From assembly GCA_964364885.1 (NCBI GenBank), contig CAYIOA010000021.1:1-13239 (forward strand): 13,239 bases of DNA. The letters run 5' to 3'. Numbering within the stretch: the stretch's first letter is position 1; every line of letters begins with the position of its first letter. A program made the position numbers and the translations under genes. This document shows, one piece after another, positions 1-5,941 of the stretch. This stretch comes from UBA73 sp964364885 (GTDB lineage: Archaea; Nanobdellota; Nanobdellia; Pacearchaeales; GW2011-AR1). The notes under the pieces are model-generated. The model had not been told where the DNA came from and searched no databases. It worked only from the letters and a program-made list of their open reading frames with translations.

Positions 1-40
1 ACTCAGCATGTTCTCTTGGTTCAAAATCGTAACACTTCAT
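1..40 (-). CDS. Start of a divergent gene, cut by the window edge
   Basis: On the minus strand an ATG at 38-40 opens a frame that stays open for 13 codons to the window edge (MKCYDFEPREHAE). It is too short to recognise. It is called because the palindromic TATA element at 63-70 is centred 26.5 nt upstream, the distance seen at other leaderless starts in this window, and because it would otherwise leave the upstream region of the lipoprotein gene unexplained. The reading frame could still be chance; sequence beyond position 1 would settle it. Confidence 0.4.
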   Translation of the reverse strand, partial: MKCYDFEPREHAE

Positions 41-62
41 ATTAGTAAGAATATACAAATAT

Positions 63-70
63 TTATATAA
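63..70. promoter_or_regulatory. Palindromic TATA box, possibly shared by two divergent genes
   Basis: TTATATAA is a perfect palindrome centred at 66.5. The plus-strand ATG at 91 lies 24.5 nt from the centre and the minus-strand ATG at 40 lies 26.5 nt from it. Archaeal transcription starts about 25 nt downstream of the TATA centre, so both transcripts would start at or next to their ATG (leaderless). Orientation normally depends on the flanking BRE element, which I cannot assign confidently here. Confidence 0.55.
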
Positions 71-90
71 TTAACTAAGACAAAAGTATC

Positions 91-792
91 ATGAACAATC
101 CTACAAGGCGCGATGCGGCAAAAGGAATCATAGCAGGCTTAGCTTCTTTAGTTCTTCCTTCTTGTTTCACTATTATAGAAGATTCTAATAACACCAATCC
201 GAGGTATAGCACAACAGGCGTGGCAGGATTAAACACTCCAGACGAAATACTACAAAATCCCTATGTTAATGATGTAATCAACAGAATGAATGAAGAAGGC
301 GCTCCGCCAAGATTATCAAGAAGCATCAATCCTCCTATAATTTCCGGAGAATATACTCTAGAAGGTTTCAGGCTTTTTCCAAATACAGGAAGCGAATTAA
401 CGCCGGGCATATTTAGATGGAAAAATCAAACAATTAATAATTACATTGATACAGATTACAGTCAATCATTTGGGGGAGTTACGACGCAAAGTGGGGTAAG
501 CTCAATAGGAGAAATTATAAGAGGCAGTGGAAATAGATTCACAGTATATTCTGTATTAAACATAAGAGATAATTTAACAAACTGCGAAGATGTAATTGTC
601 TTCATAGTAGACGGAATGCAAGATTCTAACGGTGATGTTAAAGCACTTTATTGCGGAACCCCTATAGAAAAAATTTCATGTCTCGAACAAGGAGGAGGAG
701 CTTATGAGCTCACATTGCTCGGAGCAGCAAAATCAATAAACAAAACAGAAAATTCAGATTCAGTTTCGTTGATGAGCTCAAAAAATTTCTAA
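91..792 (+). CDS. Putative Tat-exported lipoprotein of unknown function
   Basis: The 233-aa product starts with a twin-arginine-like signal: T5-R6-R7-D8-A9-A10-K11 fits the S/T-R-R-x-x-x-K pattern. A hydrophobic stretch follows at residues 12-22, then a lipobox-like L22-P23-S24-C25. This predicts export of a folded protein by the Tat system and lipid anchoring at Cys25, as is common in haloarchaea. The mature part is Asn/Ser/Gly-rich with predicted short strands and no transmembrane segment; I recognise no enzyme motif or family. The start is supported by a TATA box centred 24.5 nt upstream (leaderless mRNA). The gene ends 19 bp before the phosphatase-like gene and is probably cotranscribed with it. 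The signal peptide call is moderately sure; the function is unknown. Confidence 0.8.
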   Translation: MNNPTRRDAAKGIIAGLASLVLPSCFTIIEDSNNTNPRYSTTGVAGLNTPDEILQNPYVNDVINRMNEEGAPPRLSRSINPPIISGEYTLEGFRLFPNTGSELTPGIFRWKNQTINNYIDTDYSQSFGGVTTQSGVSSIGEIIRGSGNRFTVYSVLNIRDNLTNCEDVIVFIVDGMQDSNGDVKALYCGTPIEKISCLEQGGGAYELTLLGAAKSINKTENSDSVSLMSSKNF

Positions 793-811
793 AAATCTGC
801 TCAATTAAAAA

Positions 812-1330
812 ATGAAAATTCTTTATGTATGCCACAATAATAAAGGAAGAAGTATAGCTCTTGCCGAATATACAAAATATTTCCTCAAAAAGAGGGATAT
901 TAATGACATAAAGATTGAGTCAGCAGGAATAGATCTTGAGAACATAATGTCTTTAAGAAAAAAAGGTATTGACAAAGCAAGCAGGACAATAATTCAAATT
1001 ATGGCGGAGCAGGGTTTTGACATTTCAAGTCACAAAATAAAATATATCGAAGAAGTAATAAGTCATTCTGACTTGATAATTCCAACAGACATGCTCACAA
1101 TAGAAAAAATATGCGTAGAATATCCAAAATATTACGAAATTTGTGTTCTTGCAAGAGAAGTAGCCGGTTATTTATCAGAATTGGACATTTTAGGGCCCTG
1201 CCATGAATCAAGAAGAGATCCAAAAGATAAAAACTGGACAGAGAAAAAAGGATATATTTATATGCTGGCAGAAATAAAAAATATTTCAAGAAGGATAGTA
1301 AAAAACATAGCCGAAGAGCTGTATATGTAA
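812..1330 (+). CDS. Low-molecular-weight protein tyrosine phosphatase / arsenate reductase-like protein
   Basis: This 172-aa cytosolic protein has the LMW-PTP fold signature at its N-terminus. A short strand (ILYVC) leads into the phosphate-binding loop C7-x5-R13-S14, in which Cys7 would be the nucleophile. The family phrase 'F-D-I-S-S-H-K' is at residues 69-75. An Asp-Pro pair at 136-137 sits where the general-acid Asp of LMW-PTPs lies, although the context (RRDPKDKNW) is not the usual DPY/DPF. Cys101, Cys111 and Cys130 are present, but the Cys pair of thioredoxin-coupled ArsC is not evident, so phosphatase is preferred. The loop lacks the second Cys common in the family (HNNKGRS). It follows the lipoprotein gene by 19 bp with no clear Shine-Dalgarno sequence and is convergent with fusA, 22 bp apart. 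Confidence 0.7.
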   Translation: MKILYVCHNNKGRSIALAEYTKYFLKKRDINDIKIESAGIDLENIMSLRKKGIDKASRTIIQIMAEQGFDISSHKIKYIEEVISHSDLIIPTDMLTIEKICVEYPKYYEICVLAREVAGYLSELDILGPCHESRRDPKDKNWTEKKGYIYMLAEIKNISRRIVKNIAEELYM

Positions 1331-1352
1331 GCTAATAATATATCACTTCATA

Positions 1353-3542
1353 TCATTGATTCTCAGCCAGTCCTTTTCTTTGCCTGATTTTCCTAATAAC
1401 CTCTGCCTGAAACTCACTTGGTAATCTCTGGAATTCCTGGTCCATTAAACTTGAAAATCCTCTTCCTTCTGTTGCAGATCTCAAGTCATTGCTCCAGCCA
1501 ATCATCGAAGAGACAGGTATTTTAGCTTTGATTAAAACGATTCCGGTTTCCTGCTGAACATCTAGAAGTACTCCTCGCTTGCTTCCGACTAATGAAGTAA
1601 CTGCTCCCATAAAGTCCACCGGAACTTCAATTAAATGCGTCTGCACCGGCTCAAGCATTGAAGCGCCTGCTTTTTTCATAGCTTCATGCATACCAAGTCT
1701 TACAGCAGGATAAACTTGCGCCGGTCCGCGATGCATATGATCAACGTGAATTTTCGCGTCGTGCAATACAAATTTAGATTTCATCACAGGCTCTCGGGCA
1801 AGAGGCCCGCTGTCAATAACCAGCTTCCAGCCATCCATAATAGAGTCAATAATTTCCCCCAATAAAACTATTCCTCTTGTTCTGTCAAGAAAAACATTCC
1901 CTTTGTATATTTCTTTGTATTCTCTAGCTTCCTCGTTGCTAATCCCCAAATCAGAAAGCTTGCTCCATGTCTGCTCCGCTCTCTTTTTAAGGCGCTCTTC
2001 TGGCAAATCCCCCTTCTCAATAGAATCATAAACTTCTTTTTCAAGCGGCTCAATGCTGAAGAAAAAAATGTTATGTCCATTTGGCGTTCGCACTTCAACC
2101 TCTGGACTTTCTTTAGTAACTGTCTCTCTGTAAACAACAATTGGTGCTCCAGTTTTAACCTCTAGTCCTTTTTCATTTTTTATTCTTCCTTCAATAATCT
2201 CCAAATGAAGCTCGCCCATTCCAGAGATTAAATTCTCCCCAGTCTCCTCATTTATTTCAATTTTAATACTAGGGTCTTCCTTTCCGACTCTCCTCAATAC
2301 CTCAATAAGCTTCGGCAGATCAGAGGATCTTAAAACTTCAATTGACTTAGTAATAACCGGCTGGAATATATGTCTGATTTCCTCAAATGGAGTTTGTGCA
2401 TTAACACTGACTGTCTCCCCAACTTCAAGATTCAAACCAGTTATCGCCAATACGTTCCCGCAAGGAACACTCTCTAGTTGCTCAGGCTTAATTCCGTTAT
2501 AAACCAAAACCTGCTGTATTCTTCCTTTCTTTTTTGCCATGTTTGCATAAACTTCCATCCCGTTTTCAATAGTCCCAGAATAAAGTCTTCCAGCAGCAAA
2601 CTCCTTTCCAGATTTTGGATCAATCACGATTTTCGTTACAATAAAACCAACTTCGCCTTCTTTATTGCAGTCCAACAAATCCTTCCCAAATTTACTTTCC
2701 ATCTCGCCCCTCCAAATTTTAGGAATTCTGTATTTTTGTGCATCCAGAGGATTAGGAAGATGCCTAACAGCCATATCCAAAACAACTTCGTATAATGGAG
2801 CATTTTCCCACACCCACGCTTTCTTTTTCTCTTCATCCAAAGAATACAAATTATAAACATCCTTGAAACTCACATTCTTCTTTTTCATAAAAGGAAGTGA
2901 AAGCGCCCAGTTCTCTCTGGCTGAACCAAAAGCAACGCTTCCCTCCTCAACACTAACTTTCCATTTTTCTTTATACTCGGGCTCTGCAATTTGCATAATC
3001 AGATTATTGAAATCGTTAATCAGTTTCACAAATCTTTGCTGCATTTGCTCCGGCCCAAGTTTAAGTTCTTTAATAAGCCGATCAACCTTATTTATAAAAA
3101 GAACCGGTTTAACTCTTTCTCTCAATGCTTGTTTCAGGACAGTTTCTGTTTGAGGCATAATCCCTTCAACAGCGCACACCAAAACAAAAGTCCCATCAAT
3201 TGCGCGCATGGCTCTGGTAACATTTCCTCCAAAATCAACATGCCCTGGAGTATCAATTAAGTTAATCAAATATTCCTTGCCCTGGTAAACGTGCGCCATA
3301 GAAACATTTGCAGCATCGACAGTCATCAATCTTTCCTGCTCATCAGCATGTTGCCATGTAGCCATTCCCTCATCTAAATTACCAGCATTCTTCGCAGCCA
3401 TCATCCCGGCAGCTGCCAGAAGATTGTCAGTAAATGCCGTTTTTCCATGATGTATGTGCGCGCTGGTAGCTACGTTTCTTATTGTTTCTTGCTTTGATAT
3501 CAATCTTTGAATTTTCTGCAGGCTTGTTTCTTTATCTGCCAT
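1353..3542 (-). CDS. fusA: Elongation factor 2 (aEF-2), translocation GTPase
   Basis: The 729-aa product catalyses GTP-dependent translocation of tRNA and mRNA on the ribosome; length is normal for archaeal EF-2. The GTPase domain shows a P-loop at 28-36 (AHIHHGKTA), switch I with R-L-M-T-V at 71-75, DTPGH at 97-101 and NKVD at 151-154. A beta-barrel domain II follows at about 285-385, then domains III-V. His604, in HMHRGPAQV, is the diphthamide site (codon CAT at 1731-1733), and GWSNDLRSATEGR is near the C-terminus. The P-loop is odd: the near-universal Asp of AHIDHGKTT is His31 and the last Thr is Ala36; both codons were read on the DNA. The gene ends the translation cluster, 61 bp after rpsG; no tuf or rpsJ follows. 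Confidence 0.97.
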   Translation of the reverse strand: MADKETSLQKIQRLISKQETIRNVATSAHIHHGKTAFTDNLLAAAGMMAAKNAGNLDEGMATWQHADEQERLMTVDAANVSMAHVYQGKEYLINLIDTPGHVDFGGNVTRAMRAIDGTFVLVCAVEGIMPQTETVLKQALRERVKPVLFINKVDRLIKELKLGPEQMQQRFVKLINDFNNLIMQIAEPEYKEKWKVSVEEGSVAFGSARENWALSLPFMKKKNVSFKDVYNLYSLDEEKKKAWVWENAPLYEVVLDMAVRHLPNPLDAQKYRIPKIWRGEMESKFGKDLLDCNKEGEVGFIVTKIVIDPKSGKEFAAGRLYSGTIENGMEVYANMAKKKGRIQQVLVYNGIKPEQLESVPCGNVLAITGLNLEVGETVSVNAQTPFEEIRHIFQPVITKSIEVLRSSDLPKLIEVLRRVGKEDPSIKIEINEETGENLISGMGELHLEIIEGRIKNEKGLEVKTGAPIVVYRETVTKESPEVEVRTPNGHNIFFFSIEPLEKEVYDSIEKGDLPEERLKKRAEQTWSKLSDLGISNEEAREYKEIYKGNVFLDRTRGIVLLGEIIDSIMDGWKLVIDSGPLAREPVMKSKFVLHDAKIHVDHMHRGPAQVYPAVRLGMHEAMKKAGASMLEPVQTHLIEVPVDFMGAVTSLVGSKRGVLLDVQQETGIVLIKAKIPVSSMIGWSNDLRSATEGRGFSSLMDQEFQRLPSEFQAEVIRKIRQRKGLAENQ

Positions 3543-3591
3543 TTTATGGTTTACCCGAAAACATCGAGAACAAGTGTTGAAAATAAAATAG

Positions 3592-3601
3592 CTTTTTAAA
3601 T
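3592..3601 (-). promoter_or_regulatory. Weak TATA-like element upstream of fusA
   Basis: On the minus strand ATTTAAAAAG lies in the 61-bp gap between rpsG and fusA. Its centre is about 54 nt before the fusA ATG, which would give a leader of roughly 28 nt. This would let EF-2 be expressed separately from the ribosomal genes. In AT-rich DNA such a match is weak evidence. Confidence 0.25.
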
Positions 3602-3603
3602 CT

Positions 3604-4221
3604 TTATCTCGCAGAATCAGCTTGTTTTTCAGCCTCGTTTTTCTTTGAAACAGCGTAACTCTCCATATTCTTCTCAGATGCCTTAATTATCTCATCTGCC
3701 AATGCCTCTGCCATTTTCTTCTTTTTTCCAAAAGATCTTTGATGAGCTCCCTGCGTCATCCACCTTATAACTAAATCAATTCTTCTCAAAGGACTGCAAT
3801 CAACAGCCTGGGGATATCTCGCACCCGCATGCTCAATTACAGTTATTTCATCTCTAGGAGAGCCGTTTTCAATCGCATCAACTAAAACTTGAATAGGATT
3901 CATTTTTTTACGTTTTTCAATAAGGCTAAGCACTTCAAGAACAGTCTTCATGTTTCTATTGTATTTCCCAGACGCCCAGCTTGTAATTATCTTATGTTTT
4001 TTCCCCACATGTCCGGAAGTAGCAATTCTATTGGCTATTCTTTCCAAAATACCAACTTTAACCTTTCCAAACTTCCCAATGTTCCTGCCTTGAGACTTTA
4101 ACAACAATTTCGGCTCAATATTAATATACGGCTTAAGAGCCGAGTCCTTAACTTCAATTTTAGAAACGTCGTATATATCAAATATTTTTATCTGCTCTTG
4201 AGCTGTTTCTTGTGATGTCAT
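3604..4221 (-). CDS. rpsG: Small ribosomal subunit protein uS7 (archaeal S7)
   Basis: The 205-aa uS7 nucleates assembly of the 30S head and contacts the E-site tRNA. Archaeal/eukaryotic S7 features are clear: PYINIEPKLL near the N-terminus, then the central helices with NPIQVLVDAIENGSPRDEI and the conserved basic stretch SPLRRIDLVIRWMTQGAHQRSFG. It ends with a charged ESYAVSKKNEAEK helix. Length is normal for archaea. Its ATG overlaps the TGA of the upstream 131-aa gene (ATGA, 4218-4221). A strong purine tract with GGAG and AGGT lies 9 or more nt upstream, so translation is probably both coupled and independently initiated. No promoter is visible within the upstream gene. Confidence 0.96.
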   Translation of the reverse strand: MTSQETAQEQIKIFDIYDVSKIEVKDSALKPYINIEPKLLLKSQGRNIGKFGKVKVGILERIANRIATSGHVGKKHKIITSWASGKYNRNMKTVLEVLSLIEKRKKMNPIQVLVDAIENGSPRDEITVIEHAGARYPQAVDCSPLRRIDLVIRWMTQGAHQRSFGKKKKMAEALADEIIKASEKNMESYAVSKKNEAEKQADSAR

Positions 4222-4613
4222 TTTGCTAATACCTCTCCTCTTCTGTGCGCTTCATCAGATTCGTCATACTCCTTCTTTGCTAGTTCCATAGCCCTAATCA
4301 GTTCTTCTGAAAAAGAATTCTCTAAGTCTTGGTTGTCTATAGAAGAATAAAAAACTGAAACAGAGTATTTATTCTGCAACATACTTCTTGATGGTGGAAA
4401 AGTGCTTTCTCTAACGATATAATCAATTCCGCAAAATTCTAGAGTGCTTACTTCGTGCCTAGCATCTCTTTCTCTATATCTAAGATGAAAGCCCTTTCCT
4501 GTTAAACCAGGCATCCTCTTTGAAATTTTAAGTCTAACACCATCTCTAACAAACATAAATCTCCTATAATCTCGTTCTTCGTAAGTGAAGCCGACAGCTT
4601 GATTCCAGGCCAT
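4218..4613 (-). CDS. Unknown 131-aa protein between rpsL and rpsG
   Basis: I do not recognise this protein. It is mixed alpha/beta, rich in Arg and aromatic residues in the first half (for example YEERDYRRFMFVRDGVRLK) with one Cys (about residue 61), and ends in an acidic-basic helix (residues 100-131). There is no signal peptide or membrane segment. It is certainly translated with the ribosomal genes: its ATG shares one base with the uS12 stop (TAATG, 4611-4615), a purine tract (AAGGGAAG) precedes it, and its TGA overlaps the uS7 ATG. Archaeal str operons normally have rpsL followed by rpsG or another known gene, so this is a lineage-specific insertion. A role in the ribosome, in 30S assembly or in translation is suggested by position only. 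Confidence 0.85.
   Translation of the reverse strand: MAWNQAVGFTYEERDYRRFMFVRDGVRLKISKRMPGLTGKGFHLRYRERDARHEVSTLEFCGIDYIVRESTFPPSRSMLQNKYSVSVFYSSIDNQDLENSFSEELIRAMELAKKEYDESDEAHRRGEVLAK
4231..4240 (-). promoter_or_regulatory. Shine-Dalgarno site of rpsG
   Basis: On the minus strand GAGGAGAGGT ends 9 nt before the uS7 ATG and lies inside the last codons of the upstream 131-aa gene. It is the most convincing ribosome binding site in the window and fixes the uS7 start. Confidence 0.6.
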
Positions 4614-5035
4614 TATCTTCTTCCCTTCTCAATCTTGCCTTCAACTAGTCTCTGTAAAGGCTGGTCATTTACTTTAATAACTTGAAATCTTATTCCTCTT
4701 ATATCCCCTTTAGAACGCCCCTGCTTTCCTCCAATTCTCTCTATAATAACTTCATCGTGCTCGTCAATAAATCTCTGAGCTAAATTTCCCGGAATAAATG
4801 CCCCGACAGAAATGCCGTTTTTGATAAGCTGAACTTTGCAGCATTTCCTCATTGCAGAGTTCGGCTGTGCAGCTTCTTTTTGAAATTTCCCAATAACTAT
4901 TCCTTTTGCTTGGGAAGACCTTCCAAGCGGATCAGACTTAATCTTAAGTTTCTTCACTCTCGCGCTGAACACCTTATCACTCCATCTAAATTTCCTTCTT
5001 CCCTTCATCAATTTTCTGGCATTTAACAAACCCAT
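4613..5035 (-). CDS. rpsL: Small ribosomal subunit protein uS12 (archaeal S12)
   Basis: The 140-aa uS12 lines the decoding centre of the 30S subunit. Landmarks: N-terminal ARKL..RRKFRWSD, KSDPLGRSSQAKGIV (34-47), QPNSAMRK (57-64), IDEHDEV (90-96), and IGGKQGRSKGDIRGIR (101-116). The frame is open upstream to an ATG at 5113, but archaeal S12 proteins start near MGxxxARKL, and the TATA box at 5057-5064 lies 25.5 nt before the ATG at 5033-5035, so that start is chosen; the mRNA would be leaderless. Two universally conserved decoding-loop positions are changed: Ala56 stands where E. coli has Lys43, and Arg113 where it has Pro91. Both codons were checked on the DNA (4868-4870 and 4697-4699). Confidence 0.95.
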   Translation of the reverse strand: MGLLNARKLMKGRRKFRWSDKVFSARVKKLKIKSDPLGRSSQAKGIVIGKFQKEAAQPNSAMRKCCKVQLIKNGISVGAFIPGNLAQRFIDEHDEVIIERIGGKQGRSKGDIRGIRFQVIKVNDQPLQRLVEGKIEKGRR

Positions 5036-5056
5036 ATTGTTACCTTGAGAATTTGG

Positions 5057-5064
5057 TTTATAAA
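5057..5064 (-). promoter_or_regulatory. TATA box of an internal rpsL promoter
   Basis: TTTATAAA sits in the 65-bp gap upstream of rpsL, with its centre 25.5 nt before the chosen ATG. This predicts a leaderless rpsL-unknown-rpsG transcript independent of nusA and argues against the longer reading frame that begins at 5113. Confidence 0.6.
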
Positions 5065-5100
5065 TCTGACGGTAAATACAATTCAATTGAAAAGAATAAT

Positions 5101-5340
5101 TTACTCGCGGCAATCAACTAAGTATCCCGTTCTTCTGCTAACAAAATCTTTATTTAATCCTCCAAGACGTATTTTACTTGTGACGACTATGTAATCTCCG
5201 TTTTCGATATTATATTTTTCACGATGAAAAAGAGAGATATTAAATCCGTCGCAGTCTTCTCTCAATATTCCGCTATATTTGTCTATCTCTGCCCTATGGC
5301 CAACATTACTCCTTAATCCTTTTTCAGTTATTAATCTCAT
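5101..5340 (-). CDS. Unknown 79-aa protein between nusA and rpsL
   Basis: This is a small soluble protein of unknown function, with no recognised family. The middle (residues 15-70) looks all-beta, with alternating hydrophobic residues (FNISLF, NGDYIVVTSKIRLGG), vaguely like an OB or KOW-type barrel; that is an impression, not an identification. It has two Cys residues (30 and 77). It is likely real: it fills most of the nusA-rpsL gap, does not overlap either true gene, and a TATA-like element at 5362-5371 is centred 26.5 nt before its ATG, as for other leaderless genes here. Confidence 0.65.
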   Translation of the reverse strand: MRLITEKGLRSNVGHRAEIDKYSGILREDCDGFNISLFHREKYNIENGDYIVVTSKIRLGGLNKDFVSRRTGYLVDCRE

Positions 5341-5361
5341 ATTTTATCTCTAAAAAATCTG

Positions 5362-5371
5362 CTTTAAAAAG
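5362..5371 (-). promoter_or_regulatory. TATA-like element upstream of the 79-aa gene
   Basis: CTTTTTAAAG on the minus strand, centred 26.5 nt before the ATG at 5338-5340. It fits a leaderless start but is weaker in sequence than the TTTATAAA boxes elsewhere in the window. Confidence 0.4.
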
Positions 5372-5378
5372 ATTCCTA

Positions 5379-5795
5379 TCAGGCAATCTTCAAATCAACT
5401 CCAAAAAATTCCTGGACAATTTTCTTCAACTCTATAAATCTTCTTTTATTTCGCCCTATAAGAATAGCTTTATTCTGGCTGTTCCCGGCAACAATCGTCA
5501 TGCAATTTTCTTTTATATCTAAAGACCTTATCCTAACAGGAGAGACTATATCCTCAATAAACCTCTGCGCGTCATTAACCCCATCAGCATCTTTAACAAT
5601 CTTAATTCTCTTGCCTATTCTTTCTTGTATCATCCTCACATTTATTGCAGAAGGTCCTATCGCCCTTGAAACATCTCTTCCATCAACTGCAAAAAAGATT
5701 GTGTTATTATAAAAGAAACATTTGCTGGTTTTTACACGGGTAGCTTTATCAAGTAAATTAATATACCTCATTGTTTGCATATTGATAACAGCCAT
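5379..5795 (-). CDS. nusA: Archaeal NusA-like two-KH transcription elongation/termination factor
   Basis: The 138-aa protein has the archaeal short NusA layout: two KH domains only (about 10-70 and 75-138), without the N-terminal and S1 domains of bacterial NusA. Supporting phrases are MRYINLLDKATR, FFAVDGRDVSRAIG, the IGKRIKIVKDAD strand and FIEDIVSPVRIRSLDI before the second KH. Archaeal NusA binds RNA and usually lies directly ahead of rpsL, as here apart from the 79-aa insert. Both KH RNA-gripping loops are degenerate: G47-P48-S49-A50 and G114-R115-N116-K117 instead of GxxG. Starts at Met6 or Met9 are also possible. It begins the cluster and is divergent from the peptidase gene. Confidence 0.88.
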   Translation of the reverse strand: MAVINMQTMRYINLLDKATRVKTSKCFFYNNTIFFAVDGRDVSRAIGPSAINVRMIQERIGKRIKIVKDADGVNDAQRFIEDIVSPVRIRSLDIKENCMTIVAGNSQNKAILIGRNKRRFIELKKIVQEFFGVDLKIA

Positions 5796-5820
5796 GTGAA
5801 AGTTTTGTAAAAATATTATT

Positions 5821-5828
5821 CTTATATC
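5821..5828 (-). promoter_or_regulatory. Candidate TATA box of the nusA operon
   Basis: GATATAAG on the minus strand is centred about 29.5 nt before the nusA ATG, with a purine-containing stretch just upstream, and would give a leader of only about 5 nt. A second candidate, TTTATAAA at 5845-5852, lies further upstream and would give a leader of about 27 nt. I cannot decide between them. Confidence 0.4.
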
Positions 5829-5912
5829 AACCTTTACAGTCTACTTTATAAACTTATCCTCCTGCAGATAAATTAATGAATAAATCGCATCCCTTTTAAC
5901 AATAAAACTAAA

Positions 5913-5920
5913 CTTATATA
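5913..5920 (+). promoter_or_regulatory. TATA box of the M50 peptidase gene
   Basis: CTTATATA, preceded by an A-rich BRE-like stretch, is centred 25.5 nt before the ATG at 5942. This predicts a leaderless mRNA. It shares the 146-bp divergent region with the nusA promoter; nothing else is seen there. Confidence 0.55.
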
Positions 5921-5941
5921 CTGCAATTTCTTAAGATAAAA

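Noticed and set aside
1260..1352. T-runs on the minus strand inside the end of the phosphatase-like gene as a fusA terminator.
   Set aside because: In AT-rich DNA such runs are frequent and no hairpin or other support is visible.
3544..3564. A six-codon ATG reading frame (MFSGKP) just ahead of fusA on the minus strand, a possible regulatory leader peptide.
   Set aside because: It is very short, has no ribosome binding site or attenuator-like structure, and such frames occur by chance.
5036..5113. A longer uS12 starting at 5113 with 26 extra residues.
   Set aside because: The extra part overlaps the 79-aa gene, does not resemble any S12 N-terminus, and the TATA box at 5057-5064 would lie inside it.
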